Assembly: GCF_037893185.1 (NCBI RefSeq) | Contig: NZ_CP140772.1 | Coordinates: forward strand, 7,184,001 to 7,248,000 | DNA: 64,000 nucleotides | Direction: 5' to 3' | DNA from: Chitinophaga sp. 180180018-3 | GTDB lineage: Bacteria; Bacteroidota; Bacteroidia; Chitinophagales; Chitinophagaceae | In this document: in pieces, positions 34,770-43,293 of the stretch | How the letters are laid out: each line of letters opens with the position of its first letter | Numbering within the stretch: position 1 is the stretch's first letter | The notes under the pieces: model-generated | The model's input: only the letters and a program-made list of their open reading frames with translations | Databases searched by the model: none | What the model was told of the DNA's origin: nothing | Program-made: the position numbers and the translations under genes

Positions 34770-35612
34770 TTATTGAATACTTTTAATATAATTGTCCACT
34801 TCCTTCTTCAACTCCGGATCTTTCATCAATTCCCTGCTTTTTTGAAACAGTTCAATTGCCTTCTTCTTATCTCCTTTACTCCTGTATGATTCCGCCAGTA
34901 CAAAAAGTACCTTGGCATCATCCGGATGCTTTTTCACCACCCCTTCCAGCCGCTCAATGGCCTTGTCGTACTGACCGGATGTTATCGCCAGATTGGCCAG
35001 TGTCACCTGTGCATCAATATTATCCGGATGCTCAGCTACTACTTCTCTTAATCTGGCTACCCCTGCCATAGGCTGACCGGTGTTCATATACACCATCGCC
35101 TGAGAGATTTTCAATGTATCGTTGCCAGGATTAAGCTTCAGTGCCTGATCAAACAACTCAATTGCATTGTCGGCCTCCCATTTCGCAACACGCGGATCTT
35201 CTGCATGTTGCAGGTGAGCTAAAAATAAATTGGCTGCAAAGGTGAGGCTTTTTTCGGAATTTTCCAACTTAGCTGCTTCACTCAGATAATATGCAGCTAC
35301 CGGAAGTTGATTGAGGCTGTCCCAGGTATTGTATAATTGATGATATGCGGCTATCTTTTGGGCTTTCACGTCTCCGCGCACAATATTGGTTTCGACGGTA
35401 TTGATCTGAAGCAATTTGTCGGCAGGAATCTTACCTTTAGCGGTTGTCAGCAGTTCAGAAAAGGCAATAGCCTCCACTTCCTGTCCACCCTGCATTGGGG
35501 CAGCAGATGACATAGGTTTTTTTTCTGACCGGGGCACAGTTCGGCCAAAGGCGAATAATATCACCAATAGTGCTACCGCAGCACCCACCAGAAGAACTTG
35601 TGTTTTTTGCAT
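34770..35612 (-). CDS. TPR-repeat protein with N-terminal membrane anchor
   Basis: The 280-residue protein has one N-terminal TM segment (about 5-23) followed by a low-complexity linker and then at least three TPR motifs in the region 150-265. These include AIELFDQALKLNPGNDTLK, AGVARLREVVAEHPDN and AIERLEGVVKKHPDD. The domain should be periplasmic and act in protein-protein contacts. The gene lies between HU (24-bp gap) and the COX24-like gene on the same strand, a compact operon. No specific partner can be named. Confidence 0.85.
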   Translation of the reverse strand: MQKTQVLLVGAAVALLVILFAFGRTVPRSEKKPMSSAAPMQGGQEVEAIAFSELLTTAKGKIPADKLLQINTVETNIVRGDVKAQKIAAYHQLYNTWDSLNQLPVAAYYLSEAAKLENSEKSLTFAANLFLAHLQHAEDPRVAKWEADNAIELFDQALKLNPGNDTLKISQAMVYMNTGQPMAGVARLREVVAEHPDNIDAQVTLANLAITSGQYDKAIERLEGVVKKHPDDAKVLFVLAESYRSKGDKKKAIELFQKSRELMKDPELKKEVDNYIKSIQ

Positions 35613-35636
35613 CGCCTAAAATATTAGGCAGCAAAA

Positions 35637-35924
35637 TTAAGAACTTTTGAGCTTCTTTACCTCAGCTACAAATTCTTTCGAAGGTTTGAACGCCGGAATA
35701 AAATGCTCAGGAATCTCCACAGCTACGTTCTTCTTGATGTTTCGTCCAATCTTGGCAGCCCTTTTCTTGGTTATGAAACTTCCAAAGCCACGGATATAAA
35801 TATGTTCTCCGTTTGCCAGTGCTTCTTTCACCTCCTTGAACATGGCCTCAAGTGTGACTAGCACATCAACTTTAGGGATGCCGGTTTTTTCAGCAATGTT
35901 GTTTATTAAATCAGCTTTTCTCAT
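35637..35924 (-). CDS. HU/IHF-family DNA-binding protein
   Basis: This nucleoid-associated protein of 95 residues forms dimers that bend DNA. The family signature is the beta-arm segment RGFGSFITKKRAAKIGRN followed by PEHFIPAFKPSKEF. The N-terminal helix MRKADLINNIAEKTGIPK is standard. It is the first gene of a minus-strand group with the TPR and COX24-like genes. A TAACTTTG -7 box lies at 35952-35959, giving a short leader. Confidence 0.93.
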   Translation of the reverse strand: MRKADLINNIAEKTGIPKVDVLVTLEAMFKEVKEALANGEHIYIRGFGSFITKKRAAKIGRNIKKNVAVEIPEHFIPAFKPSKEFVAEVKKLKSS

Positions 35925-35951
35925 ATGAAAGCGAGAGGATTACTTTACTCT

Positions 35952-35959
35952 CAAAGTTA
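35952..35959 (-). promoter_or_regulatory. -7 box TAACTTTG ahead of the HU gene
   Basis: The minus strand reads TAACTTTG, an exact TAnnTTTG match 28 nt upstream of the start codon. A TTTG exists further upstream but at too great a spacing (about 30 nt) to be a standard -33 element. Confidence 0.5.
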
Positions 35960-36143
35960 ATTTAAAAATTCTAATTGCTGAATTTTAAGCAAATAAATTT
36001 TATCATTTTTTCTTATAACTGGTATTGGCGATAATTTATATTTATTTGCAGGCCCGGAAAGGGGTATTCTGTTGTTCCTTAAGGGTTTTCTACAGCATTT
36101 GCCATATCAATATACTAAATAATTTTATTAAAATAATATATAA

Positions 36144-37217
36144 ATGACGTCACCCCGACTTTTTTTTACCGAAAAATTACTGGAGTGGAACCAGGACACC
36201 AATACCAGGCAGATGCCCTGGAAAAATGAAAAAGATCCGTACCGTATATGGCTGTCTGAAATCATTCTTCAACAAACCCGCGTAGAACAGGGCTGGCCTT
36301 ACTATGAACGCTTTATAGAAAATTATCCTACCGTGAAAAAACTGGCCGCTGCCCCGGACGAAGCCGTTTTCCGCCTCTGGCAGGGACTCGGATATTATGC
36401 CCGCTGCAAGAATATGCTCGCCGCCGCCCGAACAATCGCCAATGACTATAACGGTAAATTTCCCGACCAGTACGAACAGATCAAAGCATTGAAAGGCATC
36501 GGACCTTACACCGCCGCCGCTATTGCATCGTTCGCCTTTAACCTGCCCCATGCAGTACTGGATGGCAACGTTTTCAGGGTACTCTCCCGCTTCTTTGGTA
36601 TCGATACACCGATCGACAGTACCGCCGGCAGGAAACAGTTCGACAAACTCGCCGGAGAATTGCTGCCAGCCGGTCGCTCCGCAGAATACAACCAAAGTAT
36701 TATGGACTTCGGCGCCATAGTATGTAAGCCACAGCTGCCACTCTGCGATGAATGCCCGCTGCAGAAAAAATGTACGGCTTATCATCAGCAACTGGTTACA
36801 TTGCTTCCGGTAAAAACCAAAAAACTACAGATTAAAAAAAGATATTTCAATTATTTCATCGTCCACCATAAAAACAACACCTTCATCCGCAAAAGAACAG
36901 GCAATGATATCTGGCAGAACCTGCATGAATTTGTACTGATCGAAACTACTGCCCCGGCTGATATGACCACCCTTCAGGATTCTGCTGTACTCAAAGAATT
37001 ATTCGGTAGTATTCCTTTCGAAATAGAAAAAATTTCAGCGCCCTTTAAACAACAACTCACCCATCAGACTATTCACAGCCAATTCATTACCCTGTCGGTT
37101 AAACAGCCACCACAGCTCTCCGGCTATATACAGGTGCCGCTTGAAAAACTCGACAGCTACGCGTTTCCTAAAACAATCACTACATTTCTGGAAAGCAACA
37201 AGCTGCAATTATTCTGA
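36144..37217 (+). CDS. mutY: A/G-specific adenine DNA glycosylase
   Basis: This enzyme removes adenine mispaired with 8-oxoguanine. The catalytic Glu39 lies in SEIILQQTRV and the catalytic Asp140 in VLDGNVFRV of the HhH-GPD domain, with the hairpin LKGIGPYTAAAI. The [4Fe-4S] ligands are Cys194, Cys201, Cys204 and Cys210. A C-terminal NUDIX-like domain (about 235-350) recognises 8-oxoG. At 357 residues it is complete. It is followed by ssb, gldE and gldD, an order common in Bacteroidota. Confidence 0.95.
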   Translation: MTSPRLFFTEKLLEWNQDTNTRQMPWKNEKDPYRIWLSEIILQQTRVEQGWPYYERFIENYPTVKKLAAAPDEAVFRLWQGLGYYARCKNMLAAARTIANDYNGKFPDQYEQIKALKGIGPYTAAAIASFAFNLPHAVLDGNVFRVLSRFFGIDTPIDSTAGRKQFDKLAGELLPAGRSAEYNQSIMDFGAIVCKPQLPLCDECPLQKKCTAYHQQLVTLLPVKTKKLQIKKRYFNYFIVHHKNNTFIRKRTGNDIWQNLHEFVLIETTAPADMTTLQDSAVLKELFGSIPFEIEKISAPFKQQLTHQTIHSQFITLSVKQPPQLSGYIQVPLEKLDSYAFPKTITTFLESNKLQLF

Positions 37218-37413
37218 CCAGAACACATAGGAATAAAAAATATACATTGGATACAGACACTGTTTAAGATCAATTGCTAAAATGAAAATCCGGCTTAACC
37301 TGCTGCCAGTAAGAAATTTTTCCCTATCGATTGGAAAAAAACCTTAACTTTAAGAAGGTTGTTTATTTATTAAAAGAAGAACTTTTTAACAATAGACTAA
37401 AAAACCTACAACT

Positions 37414-37872
37414 ATGAGAGGTGTTAATAAAGTAATCCTGATTGGCAATTTGGGAAGAGATCCGGATGTACAGTTCCTGGAAGGAAATATTGCAGTAGCT
37501 AAATTTTCGCTGGCTACAACAGAAACATTTAAGGACAGAGCAGGCAAGCTCATTTCACAGACAGAGTGGCATACGGTGGTACTATGGCGGGGGCTGGCCG
37601 AATTGGCTCAGAAATACCTGCACAAAGGCAGTCTTGTTTATATCGAAGGACGTTTGCGCACCCGCAGCTGGGAAGATAAGGAAGGCAATAAGAAATTTGC
37701 CACTGAAGTTGTAGGAGATAACCTGGTTATGCTGGATAAACGCATGGACCTGAACAACCAAGATCACCCCGTACCCCACCATAGCAGTGCTGGAACAGGT
37801 AGTGGGGAAAATTTTTCGGGATTGGACCTCCCCCCTTCTCTGAACGAACCTGCAGACGATCTGCCGTTTTAG
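37414..37872 (+). CDS. ssb: Single-stranded DNA-binding protein
   Basis: The OB-fold domain (1-110) starts MRGVNKVILIGNLGRDPDVQ and includes WHTVVLWRGLAELAQKYLHKG. A flexible tail ends in the acidic tip DDLPF that recruits replication and repair proteins. The 152-residue length fits a normal tetrameric SSB. It is preceded by 196 bp after mutY with a TAACTTTA sequence at 37345-37352 that could be a variant -7 box. Confidence 0.95.
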   Translation: MRGVNKVILIGNLGRDPDVQFLEGNIAVAKFSLATTETFKDRAGKLISQTEWHTVVLWRGLAELAQKYLHKGSLVYIEGRLRTRSWEDKEGNKKFATEVVGDNLVMLDKRMDLNNQDHPVPHHSSAGTGSGENFSGLDLPPSLNEPADDLPF

Positions 37873-37928
37873 ATTGCAAAAAAATATTAAGTTTTGATTG
37901 TACGTAATCCCGTATAGGGACATTACAT

Positions 37929-37936
37929 TATATTTG
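37929..37936 (+). promoter_or_regulatory. -7 box TATATTTG overlapping the apparent gldE start
   Basis: This is an exact TAnnTTTG match that ends 2 nt before the GTG at 37938. If functional, the message would begin near or after that codon, favouring a downstream start for GldE. The nearest TTTG upstream is 32 nt away, too far for a standard -33. Confidence 0.4.
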
Positions 37937-37937
37937 C

Positions 37938-39341
37938 GTGCAGGGAAAGCAATTCCATGAATTACTTTCCCCTTATTTTTGTTTTACATCAAAGTTGAAC
38001 ATCTTGGGTATCATTCCGGCAAGCAACGTATCCTTTGTTTTACAAGCCAGCGCTCCTATCGGCACCCCTAATGTGGTGGTATTTACGCTTGTTATCTTTA
38101 TTATACTGCTACTTACATTCATTGTTTCGGGGGCAGAAGTAGCCTTCTTTTCCTTAAATCATAAGGATCTGAATGTGCTTAAAACCCGGCAAAACGCCTC
38201 CGGTAAGCTCATCACCAAGCTGCTGGAAAAGCCCAAATCACTGCTGGCATCCCTCCAGATCGCCGGTATCCTGCTGATGATCGCATTCATCATGATCACG
38301 AACTATCTGGTTACCCAGATGGAAGACCTGCAAACCCTGCCTGTCATTTCGCTGATGGTACGCATCTCCGCTATCTGCCTTATTCTCCTGTTCTTCGGCC
38401 AGATCCTGCCCCGTGTATGGGCTGCCCAGAACAACATCCGTTTCGCTACCTATTTCGCCTGGTTCGTCAGCATCATTCACGCTACCCTGGAACCCATCAG
38501 CGACTTCTTCGTTGGCCTCAGCGGCAGCATTGAAGCCCGGCTATTCCATCGTGGCAGCGGCCCGGTTAACTACCAGGAAATTGATGAAGCCATCGAAATG
38601 AGCGTAGACCCCGCCGCCTCCCAGGAAGAAAAAAATATCCTGAAAGGCATTCTCAAATTCGGCAACATCACCGTAAAACAGATTATGCGCGGCCGCCTCG
38701 ATGTAAACGGGGTGGAATACGACAGCTCTTTCAACAATATCATCAAACAGGTGGCAGACCTTCACTACTCCCGCCTGCCTGTTTATAAAGATAATCTCGA
38801 CAACATCGTGGGGGTCATTCATACCAAAGACCTGCTCCCTCACCTCGATAAAAGTAATACGTTCGACTGGCACGAGGTAATGCGCCAGCCCTTCTTTGTA
38901 CATGGGCACAAACTGATCGAAGACCTGCTGTCTGAATTCCAAAGCAGACGCATGCATTTCGCCGTAGTAGTCGACGAATTCGGTGGTACCTCCGGGATTG
39001 TTACCCTGGAAGATATCATGGAAGAAGTAATCGGCGATATCAAAGATGAATTCGATGAAGAAGAATTTAACTATAATAAAGTAGATAACTTCACTTATGT
39101 TTTTGAAGGCAAAACCATGCTGAACGATGTTTGCCGCATCATGAACGTCCCTCCCGAAACCTTCGAGCAGGTAAAAGGCGAAAGCGATTCACTCGGTGGT
39201 CTGATCCTGGAACTGGCCGGAAAATTTCCGGAAGAAAACAGCGTTATTAACTATAATAACTATGATTTTACTGTACTTGAAGTAAACAAAATGCGTATCC
39301 AGAAAGTACAGGTCACCATCAGGCCGGACGCCGCTGAATAA
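37938..39341 (+). CDS. gldE: Gliding motility-associated CNNM/CBS membrane protein GldE
   Basis: This inner-membrane protein of the CorC/hemolysin family has a CNNM transmembrane domain (about 45-200), a CBS pair (about 215-335) and a C-terminal CorC_HlyC domain (about 355-455). Its position directly before gldD identifies it as GldE. The start is uncertain. The frame opens with GTG at 37938, but a TATATTTG -7 box at 37929-37936 would put transcription start at or beyond that codon. A TTG at 37995 (LNILGIIPASN) is an alternative, and no in-frame ATG exists before the first TM helix. Confidence 0.88.
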   Translation: MQGKQFHELLSPYFCFTSKLNILGIIPASNVSFVLQASAPIGTPNVVVFTLVIFIILLLTFIVSGAEVAFFSLNHKDLNVLKTRQNASGKLITKLLEKPKSLLASLQIAGILLMIAFIMITNYLVTQMEDLQTLPVISLMVRISAICLILLFFGQILPRVWAAQNNIRFATYFAWFVSIIHATLEPISDFFVGLSGSIEARLFHRGSGPVNYQEIDEAIEMSVDPAASQEEKNILKGILKFGNITVKQIMRGRLDVNGVEYDSSFNNIIKQVADLHYSRLPVYKDNLDNIVGVIHTKDLLPHLDKSNTFDWHEVMRQPFFVHGHKLIEDLLSEFQSRRMHFAVVVDEFGGTSGIVTLEDIMEEVIGDIKDEFDEEEFNYNKVDNFTYVFEGKTMLNDVCRIMNVPPETFEQVKGESDSLGGLILELAGKFPEENSVINYNNYDFTVLEVNKMRIQKVQVTIRPDAAE

Positions 39342-39369
39342 GTATAGCTGCCTGCTAAATACTCGAAAA

Positions 39370-39972
39370 ATGCCAGTTGTAAAAGGACAAACCCTTGCCA
39401 TAATTTCATTGCTGCTATTCTTTTTCACTGCATGTGAAAATACTCCTACGCCCAGGCCCAGAGGCTATTTCCAGATAAAATTCCCGGAAAGGAAGTACCG
39501 TACTTTTGATATGCCCGGTTATCCTTACACCTTTGAATACCCAGCGTACGCAAATATCATTAAGGATACCTCTTTCTTTGGGGAAGCCCCCGAAAACCCG
39601 TACTGGATCAATGTCGACTTTCCTACCCTTAACGGAAAGATCTACATGAGCTATAAGATCATCGGCCCCGGCAACAATTCCTTCCGGAAACTGGCGGACG
39701 ACGCTTTTAAAATGACTTATAAACACACTTATAAAGCAGAGTACATCGACGAAAACGTCATCCGGACACCCAATCATGTCAGCGGTACCTTCTATGAGGT
39801 AGGCGGGAACGCTGCTTCTGCCAAGCAATTCTTCGCCACCGACTCCGTAAAACATTTTCTCCGGGGAGCCCTTTACTTCGATGCTACCCCCAATGCCGAC
39901 TCCCTTGCCCCGGTACATAAGTTCCTGGAGCAGGATATGTGGCACCTTGTAGAAACCCTACGATGGAGATAA
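39370..39972 (+). CDS. gldD: Gliding motility lipoprotein GldD
   Basis: This lipoprotein of 200 residues has signal residues 1-21 and a lipobox (FFTAC, Cys22). The mature start RPRGYFQIKFPERKYRTFD is diagnostic of GldD. GldD is required for gliding in Flavobacterium, where gldD and gldE are adjacent; here gldE ends 28 bp upstream. Whether this organism glides cannot be seen from the window, as other gld and spr genes are absent. Related species without gliding also keep the gene. Confidence 0.93.
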   Translation: MPVVKGQTLAIISLLLFFFTACENTPTPRPRGYFQIKFPERKYRTFDMPGYPYTFEYPAYANIIKDTSFFGEAPENPYWINVDFPTLNGKIYMSYKIIGPGNNSFRKLADDAFKMTYKHTYKAEYIDENVIRTPNHVSGTFYEVGGNAASAKQFFATDSVKHFLRGALYFDATPNADSLAPVHKFLEQDMWHLVETLRWR

Positions 39973-39985
39973 GCAGTTTATACTG

Positions 39986-39993
39986 TAACTTTG
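39986..39993 (+). promoter_or_regulatory. -7 box TAACTTTG ahead of the DUF3109 gene
   Basis: This is an exact TAnnTTTG match 49 nt upstream of the start codon at 40043 and 13 nt after the gldD stop. No clear -33 element is present. Confidence 0.45.
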
Positions 39994-40042
39994 TATGCTA
40001 AAGATGGCCTGTACATAATCTCAGGCCCCAGAGCATTCTCAG

Positions 40043-40615
40043 ATGATTATTATTGACGATAAATACATTAGTGACGAAGTTGTAGAAGAGCAGTTCGTAT
40101 GCAATCTGTCGGCATGTAAAGGAGCCTGCTGTGTTGCAGGTGATTGCGGCGCCCCGCTGGATAAAACCGAAATCAAGACCCTGAAAAAGATCTACCCGAA
40201 AATCAAATCTTATCTGCGGGAAGAAGGCATACAGGAAATTGAACGCACCGGCACCAATACCACCGACGACGAATATGGCTACGTAACCCCCATCGTGAAT
40301 AAAGGCATCTGTGCCTACGCTACCATCGATGAACACGGCATAGTAGGCTGTGGCATAGAAAAAGCGTTTAACGATGGTGTGGTGGACTTTAAAAAGCCCA
40401 TCTCCTGTCATCTCTATCCCATCCGTGTAAAAAAATATGAATCTTTTGAGGCGGTAAACTACGACCGCTGGGACATCTGCAAACCCGCATGTAAAAACGG
40501 GAAATCGCTGAAAGTGCCCGTCTATCGTTTCTTAAAAGACGCCCTCATTAGAAAATACGGCACGGAATTTTATGAAGTGCTGGATAAAATAGCAAAAAAG
40601 AATTACGAATTATGA
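40043..40615 (+). CDS. DUF3109 family cysteine-rich protein
   Basis: This 190-residue cytosolic protein has many conserved cysteines, including CNLSACKGACCVAGDCG near the N-terminus (about 19-35) and further Cys in KPISCHLYP and WDICKPACKNG. This resembles the YkgJ-type metal-binding CxxCxxxCC proteins and suggests a zinc or iron-sulfur site. The family is common in Bacteroidota and uncharacterised. Its last codons (KKNYEL, stop 40613-40615) lie within the left arm of a hairpin element. Confidence 0.85.
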   Translation: MIIIDDKYISDEVVEEQFVCNLSACKGACCVAGDCGAPLDKTEIKTLKKIYPKIKSYLREEGIQEIERTGTNTTDDEYGYVTPIVNKGICAYATIDEHGIVGCGIEKAFNDGVVDFKKPISCHLYPIRVKKYESFEAVNYDRWDICKPACKNGKSLKVPVYRFLKDALIRKYGTEFYEVLDKIAKKNYEL

Positions 40616-40703
40616 AATACGAATTACGAAATAACCTGAAGACCAGCTTCACTACTATCTCCCGGTTATTTCGCAATTCCTGATTCGTAATTCGTAATTT
40701 CCG
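40600..40703. repeat. Long imperfect hairpin element at the DUF3109 3' end
   Basis: The left arm (about 40600-40640) and right arm (about 40661-40703) pair at roughly 32 of 40 positions. Both carry the AATTACGAATTA and ATTACGAAATAACC modules. The DUF3109 stop codon (40613-40615) is inside the left arm. The right arm ends 16 nt before the lutB start. It is a more decayed copy than the 23222 element. Confidence 0.75.
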
Positions 40704-40719
40704 TAAAACCTTGTTGCTT

Positions 40720-42093
40720 ATGCATCAACTCGCGTCCACTTTTCTCGAAGAAAGTGAAAAAAAAGCATCCGATCTGAATCACCGTCAGACGATTAATTTT
40801 AATATCAGCAGATATAATTCCGCCGTAAAGGTGGGTAAACAACAGTTTGCGGATCTGCCCGGTGCCAGAGAACGTGCGAAGAATATCAAGTGGAGGGCTA
40901 TTGAGCATCTCGACAATCACCTCGAAGAATTTGAACAGAACTTTACCCGCCGCGGAGGCAAAGTGATCTGGGCCGAAACTGCAGAACAGGTACAACAGGA
41001 AATACTGGCCATTTGCCAGGCCAAACAATGCAAGAGCATTGTCAAAAGTAAATCCATGGCCACCGAAGAAGTGCATCTGAATGCCTTCATGGAAGCCAAT
41101 GGCATCGAATGCGTGGAAACCGACCTCGGTGAGTATATCCAGCAGCTCGATGGCGAGCCACCTTATCATATCGTAACCCCTGCCATGCACAAAAGCAAGG
41201 AAGATGTGGCCCGTTTGTTTGCCGAAAAGCTGGGAACTGATCCCGGCCTGACACCCGAACAGCTTACCCTCGTAGCGCGTGAAAAGCTCCGTCATAAATA
41301 CCTGGAGGCAGAGATAGGCATCACAGGCGCCAACTTTATTATTGCAGATACCGGCTCCATTGCTGTCACTGAGAATGAAGGTAACGCCAGACTTACTACT
41401 GCCTTTCCCAAAACTCATATTGTTTTGGTGGGAATAGAGAAAGTAATTCCTTCCATCACCGACCTGGGTCTGTTTTGGCCCTTACTGGCTACCTATGGCA
41501 CCGGCCAGCAGATAACTGCCTATAACAGTATCTTCAGTGGGCCCCGCCAGGAAGGAGAAACTGATGGCCCGGAAGAAATGTATGTTATATTGATGGACAA
41601 TGGCCGTAGTAACATCTTACAGGACACCGTGGCAAGGGAAAGCCTCTATTGTATCCGCTGTGGTTCCTGCCTGAACGCCTGCCCGGTTTATAAGAACATC
41701 GGCGGGCATACTTATGCGGCCACCTACAGCGGCCCTATCGGCTCTGTTATTACTCCGCACCTGAAAGGAATGGACTCCTACATGCACCTTAGTTTTGCCT
41801 CCTCTCTCTGCGGTAATTGTACAGAAGTATGCCCTGTGCGCATCAATCTGCATGAACTACTCCTGCACAACAGGCAGAAAGCGGTAGAAGAAAACTATAC
41901 ATCCGGTGGGGAAAAATTTGCATGGTACCTGTGGAAACAGGGCTGCAACAGCCGCAAAATGATGAATATGGCCAGTGGCAAGACAAAGAATTTTATGCTG
42001 CGGAAATTTTTTGCTAAAACCTGGGGCGATAATCGTGAACTACCGGTGTTTGCGCCTAAGTCTTTTAATCAGCTGTGGAAAGAGCGGAAATAA
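40720..42093 (+). CDS. lutB: LutB/LldF-type iron-sulfur protein of lactate utilisation
   Basis: This is a subunit of the LutABC/LldEFG L-lactate dehydrogenase complex and should transfer electrons. The start was set at the ATG 40720 (MHQLASTFLEES); the frame opens earlier with TTG. An N-terminal LUD domain (about 60-300) precedes two [4Fe-4S] ferredoxin-type motifs, CIRCGSCLNACPVY and CGNCTEVCPVRI, and a C-terminal helical tail. At 457 residues it is complete. lutA and lutC are not adjacent: the downstream gene is convergent and upstream is DUF3109. Partners must be encoded elsewhere or upstream control is unusual. Confidence 0.88.
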   Translation: MHQLASTFLEESEKKASDLNHRQTINFNISRYNSAVKVGKQQFADLPGARERAKNIKWRAIEHLDNHLEEFEQNFTRRGGKVIWAETAEQVQQEILAICQAKQCKSIVKSKSMATEEVHLNAFMEANGIECVETDLGEYIQQLDGEPPYHIVTPAMHKSKEDVARLFAEKLGTDPGLTPEQLTLVAREKLRHKYLEAEIGITGANFIIADTGSIAVTENEGNARLTTAFPKTHIVLVGIEKVIPSITDLGLFWPLLATYGTGQQITAYNSIFSGPRQEGETDGPEEMYVILMDNGRSNILQDTVARESLYCIRCGSCLNACPVYKNIGGHTYAATYSGPIGSVITPHLKGMDSYMHLSFASSLCGNCTEVCPVRINLHELLLHNRQKAVEENYTSGGEKFAWYLWKQGCNSRKMMNMASGKTKNFMLRKFFAKTWGDNRELPVFAPKSFNQLWKERK

Positions 42094-42096
42094 TTA

Positions 42097-43293
42097 TCAT
42101 TCCGCCTGCCGGCCTCTGAATGGTACTTTAACTTTTACCCTGGCAGGTTTCCTGTCTGACGCTGCGCTCCATTTCGGCCCCTCTTTAATTACTCTTATTG
42201 CCTCTGCATCGCAAATTTCGTTCAGGCTGCGAAGGATCTTGAAGTTCTGCAAAGTTCCGTCTGGCATCACGGTAAAGGCTACACGTACTATACCTCTATA
42301 CTTATCGTCGGGATTAACTGTTTTGGTATGGAGATAATTTTCAAAGGCGGTCCATCCTATAACCGGTTCCGGCGCCTGATACCCGGGATTCTCAGCATCA
42401 GATTCTATTTGCACACCGGCAACTCTTCCGGACAATGATCTTTCTAACTGACCAGAATCCGTATTGGCATTAAGCCCCCGAATTACCACACTGCCCGTCA
42501 TGTTCTGCTTCTTTTTAGCTCCCATACCTACCACCACCACTTCGTTCAATGCTGAACTTGCTGAGTCGCCAGGTGTTCTGGGCTTCGGTTCCAACACCTT
42601 ACTATCAACATTATGCTGCGCCATGAATGCCCTGTTATTATCCCGTGCTGCCGGCGTTAATGCTGAAGCTCCGGGAGTACCCTGTGCAATGAGCTTTCCG
42701 GCAGAATCGTCGTCCTTTGTATAGGCCGACACTTCAGCGCCTGCGGCCTCAGCTGCAGGAGAACTAACCACTGGTGCGGCAGATGGCACACCCTTCGCCC
42801 GCGGCTTCATTTCCTTTGCCTTTGCTAACATCGGCGGCTCAGGTACAGCATCTTCCTTTGCGGATTTCTCTACATTAGCCAGCATAGCAGCAGTATCTGC
42901 AGCTGCAGGTACGCCGGAATCAGCTGCCGGAGCAGCCGGAGATTTAACACTGGCAATGGGAGGCGCCACCTGTTGTTCACGCCACAAATACCAGCCCGCA
43001 GAAACCATCAGTAACAGAATAGCAGCAACAGCCGCCCAGCGATAATACAGTGCACGCACACGCCCTCTGACAGGAGCTATTCTGGCAGCCAGCCTTCCGG
43101 CAAGATCTTCCTGATGGGCCTGCTGGTCCGGACTATGCATAGCATACCCATCCAGTGCATCAGCCAGGAACGGATCGTCCAGGGCCTGGTGCTCCAGGGC
43201 ATGCATAGCTTTATCGTCCAGCTCCCCCGCCAGATATTGACGGATGAGGCTGGCAAGCTCTTCTGGTTTTATATGTGGCCGTTTGTCAGGCAT
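42097..43293 (-). CDS. Anti-sigma-like membrane protein fused to a SusC-plug-like segment and TonB C-terminal domain
   Basis: The 398-residue protein has a cytosolic N-terminus (1-80) typical of Bacteroidota anti-sigma proteins (IKPEELASLIRQYLAGELDD), one TM helix (about 86-104) and a long Ala/Pro/Lys periplasmic linker (110-245). Residues 249-296 look like the SusC/RagA receptor plug start: NEVVVVGMGAKKK and SLSGRVAGVQI. A TonB C-terminal domain follows (about 313-391). The gene overlaps the upstream sigma factor by 8 bp, so they are translationally coupled. It probably controls that sigma factor and contacts outer-membrane receptors. The plug segment inside a TonB protein is the odd part. 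Confidence 0.8.
   Translation of the reverse strand: MPDKRPHIKPEELASLIRQYLAGELDDKAMHALEHQALDDPFLADALDGYAMHSPDQQAHQEDLAGRLAARIAPVRGRVRALYYRWAAVAAILLLMVSAGWYLWREQQVAPPIASVKSPAAPAADSGVPAAADTAAMLANVEKSAKEDAVPEPPMLAKAKEMKPRAKGVPSAAPVVSSPAAEAAGAEVSAYTKDDDSAGKLIAQGTPGASALTPAARDNNRAFMAQHNVDSKVLEPKPRTPGDSASSALNEVVVVGMGAKKKQNMTGSVVIRGLNANTDSGQLERSLSGRVAGVQIESDAENPGYQAPEPVIGWTAFENYLHTKTVNPDDKYRGIVRVAFTVMPDGTLQNFKILRSLNEICDAEAIRVIKEGPKWSAASDRKPARVKVKVPFRGRQAE

Noticed and set aside
40666..41418. 250-residue minus-strand ORF opposite lutB
   Set aside because: It is a shadow of the LutB frame with no recognisable domain.
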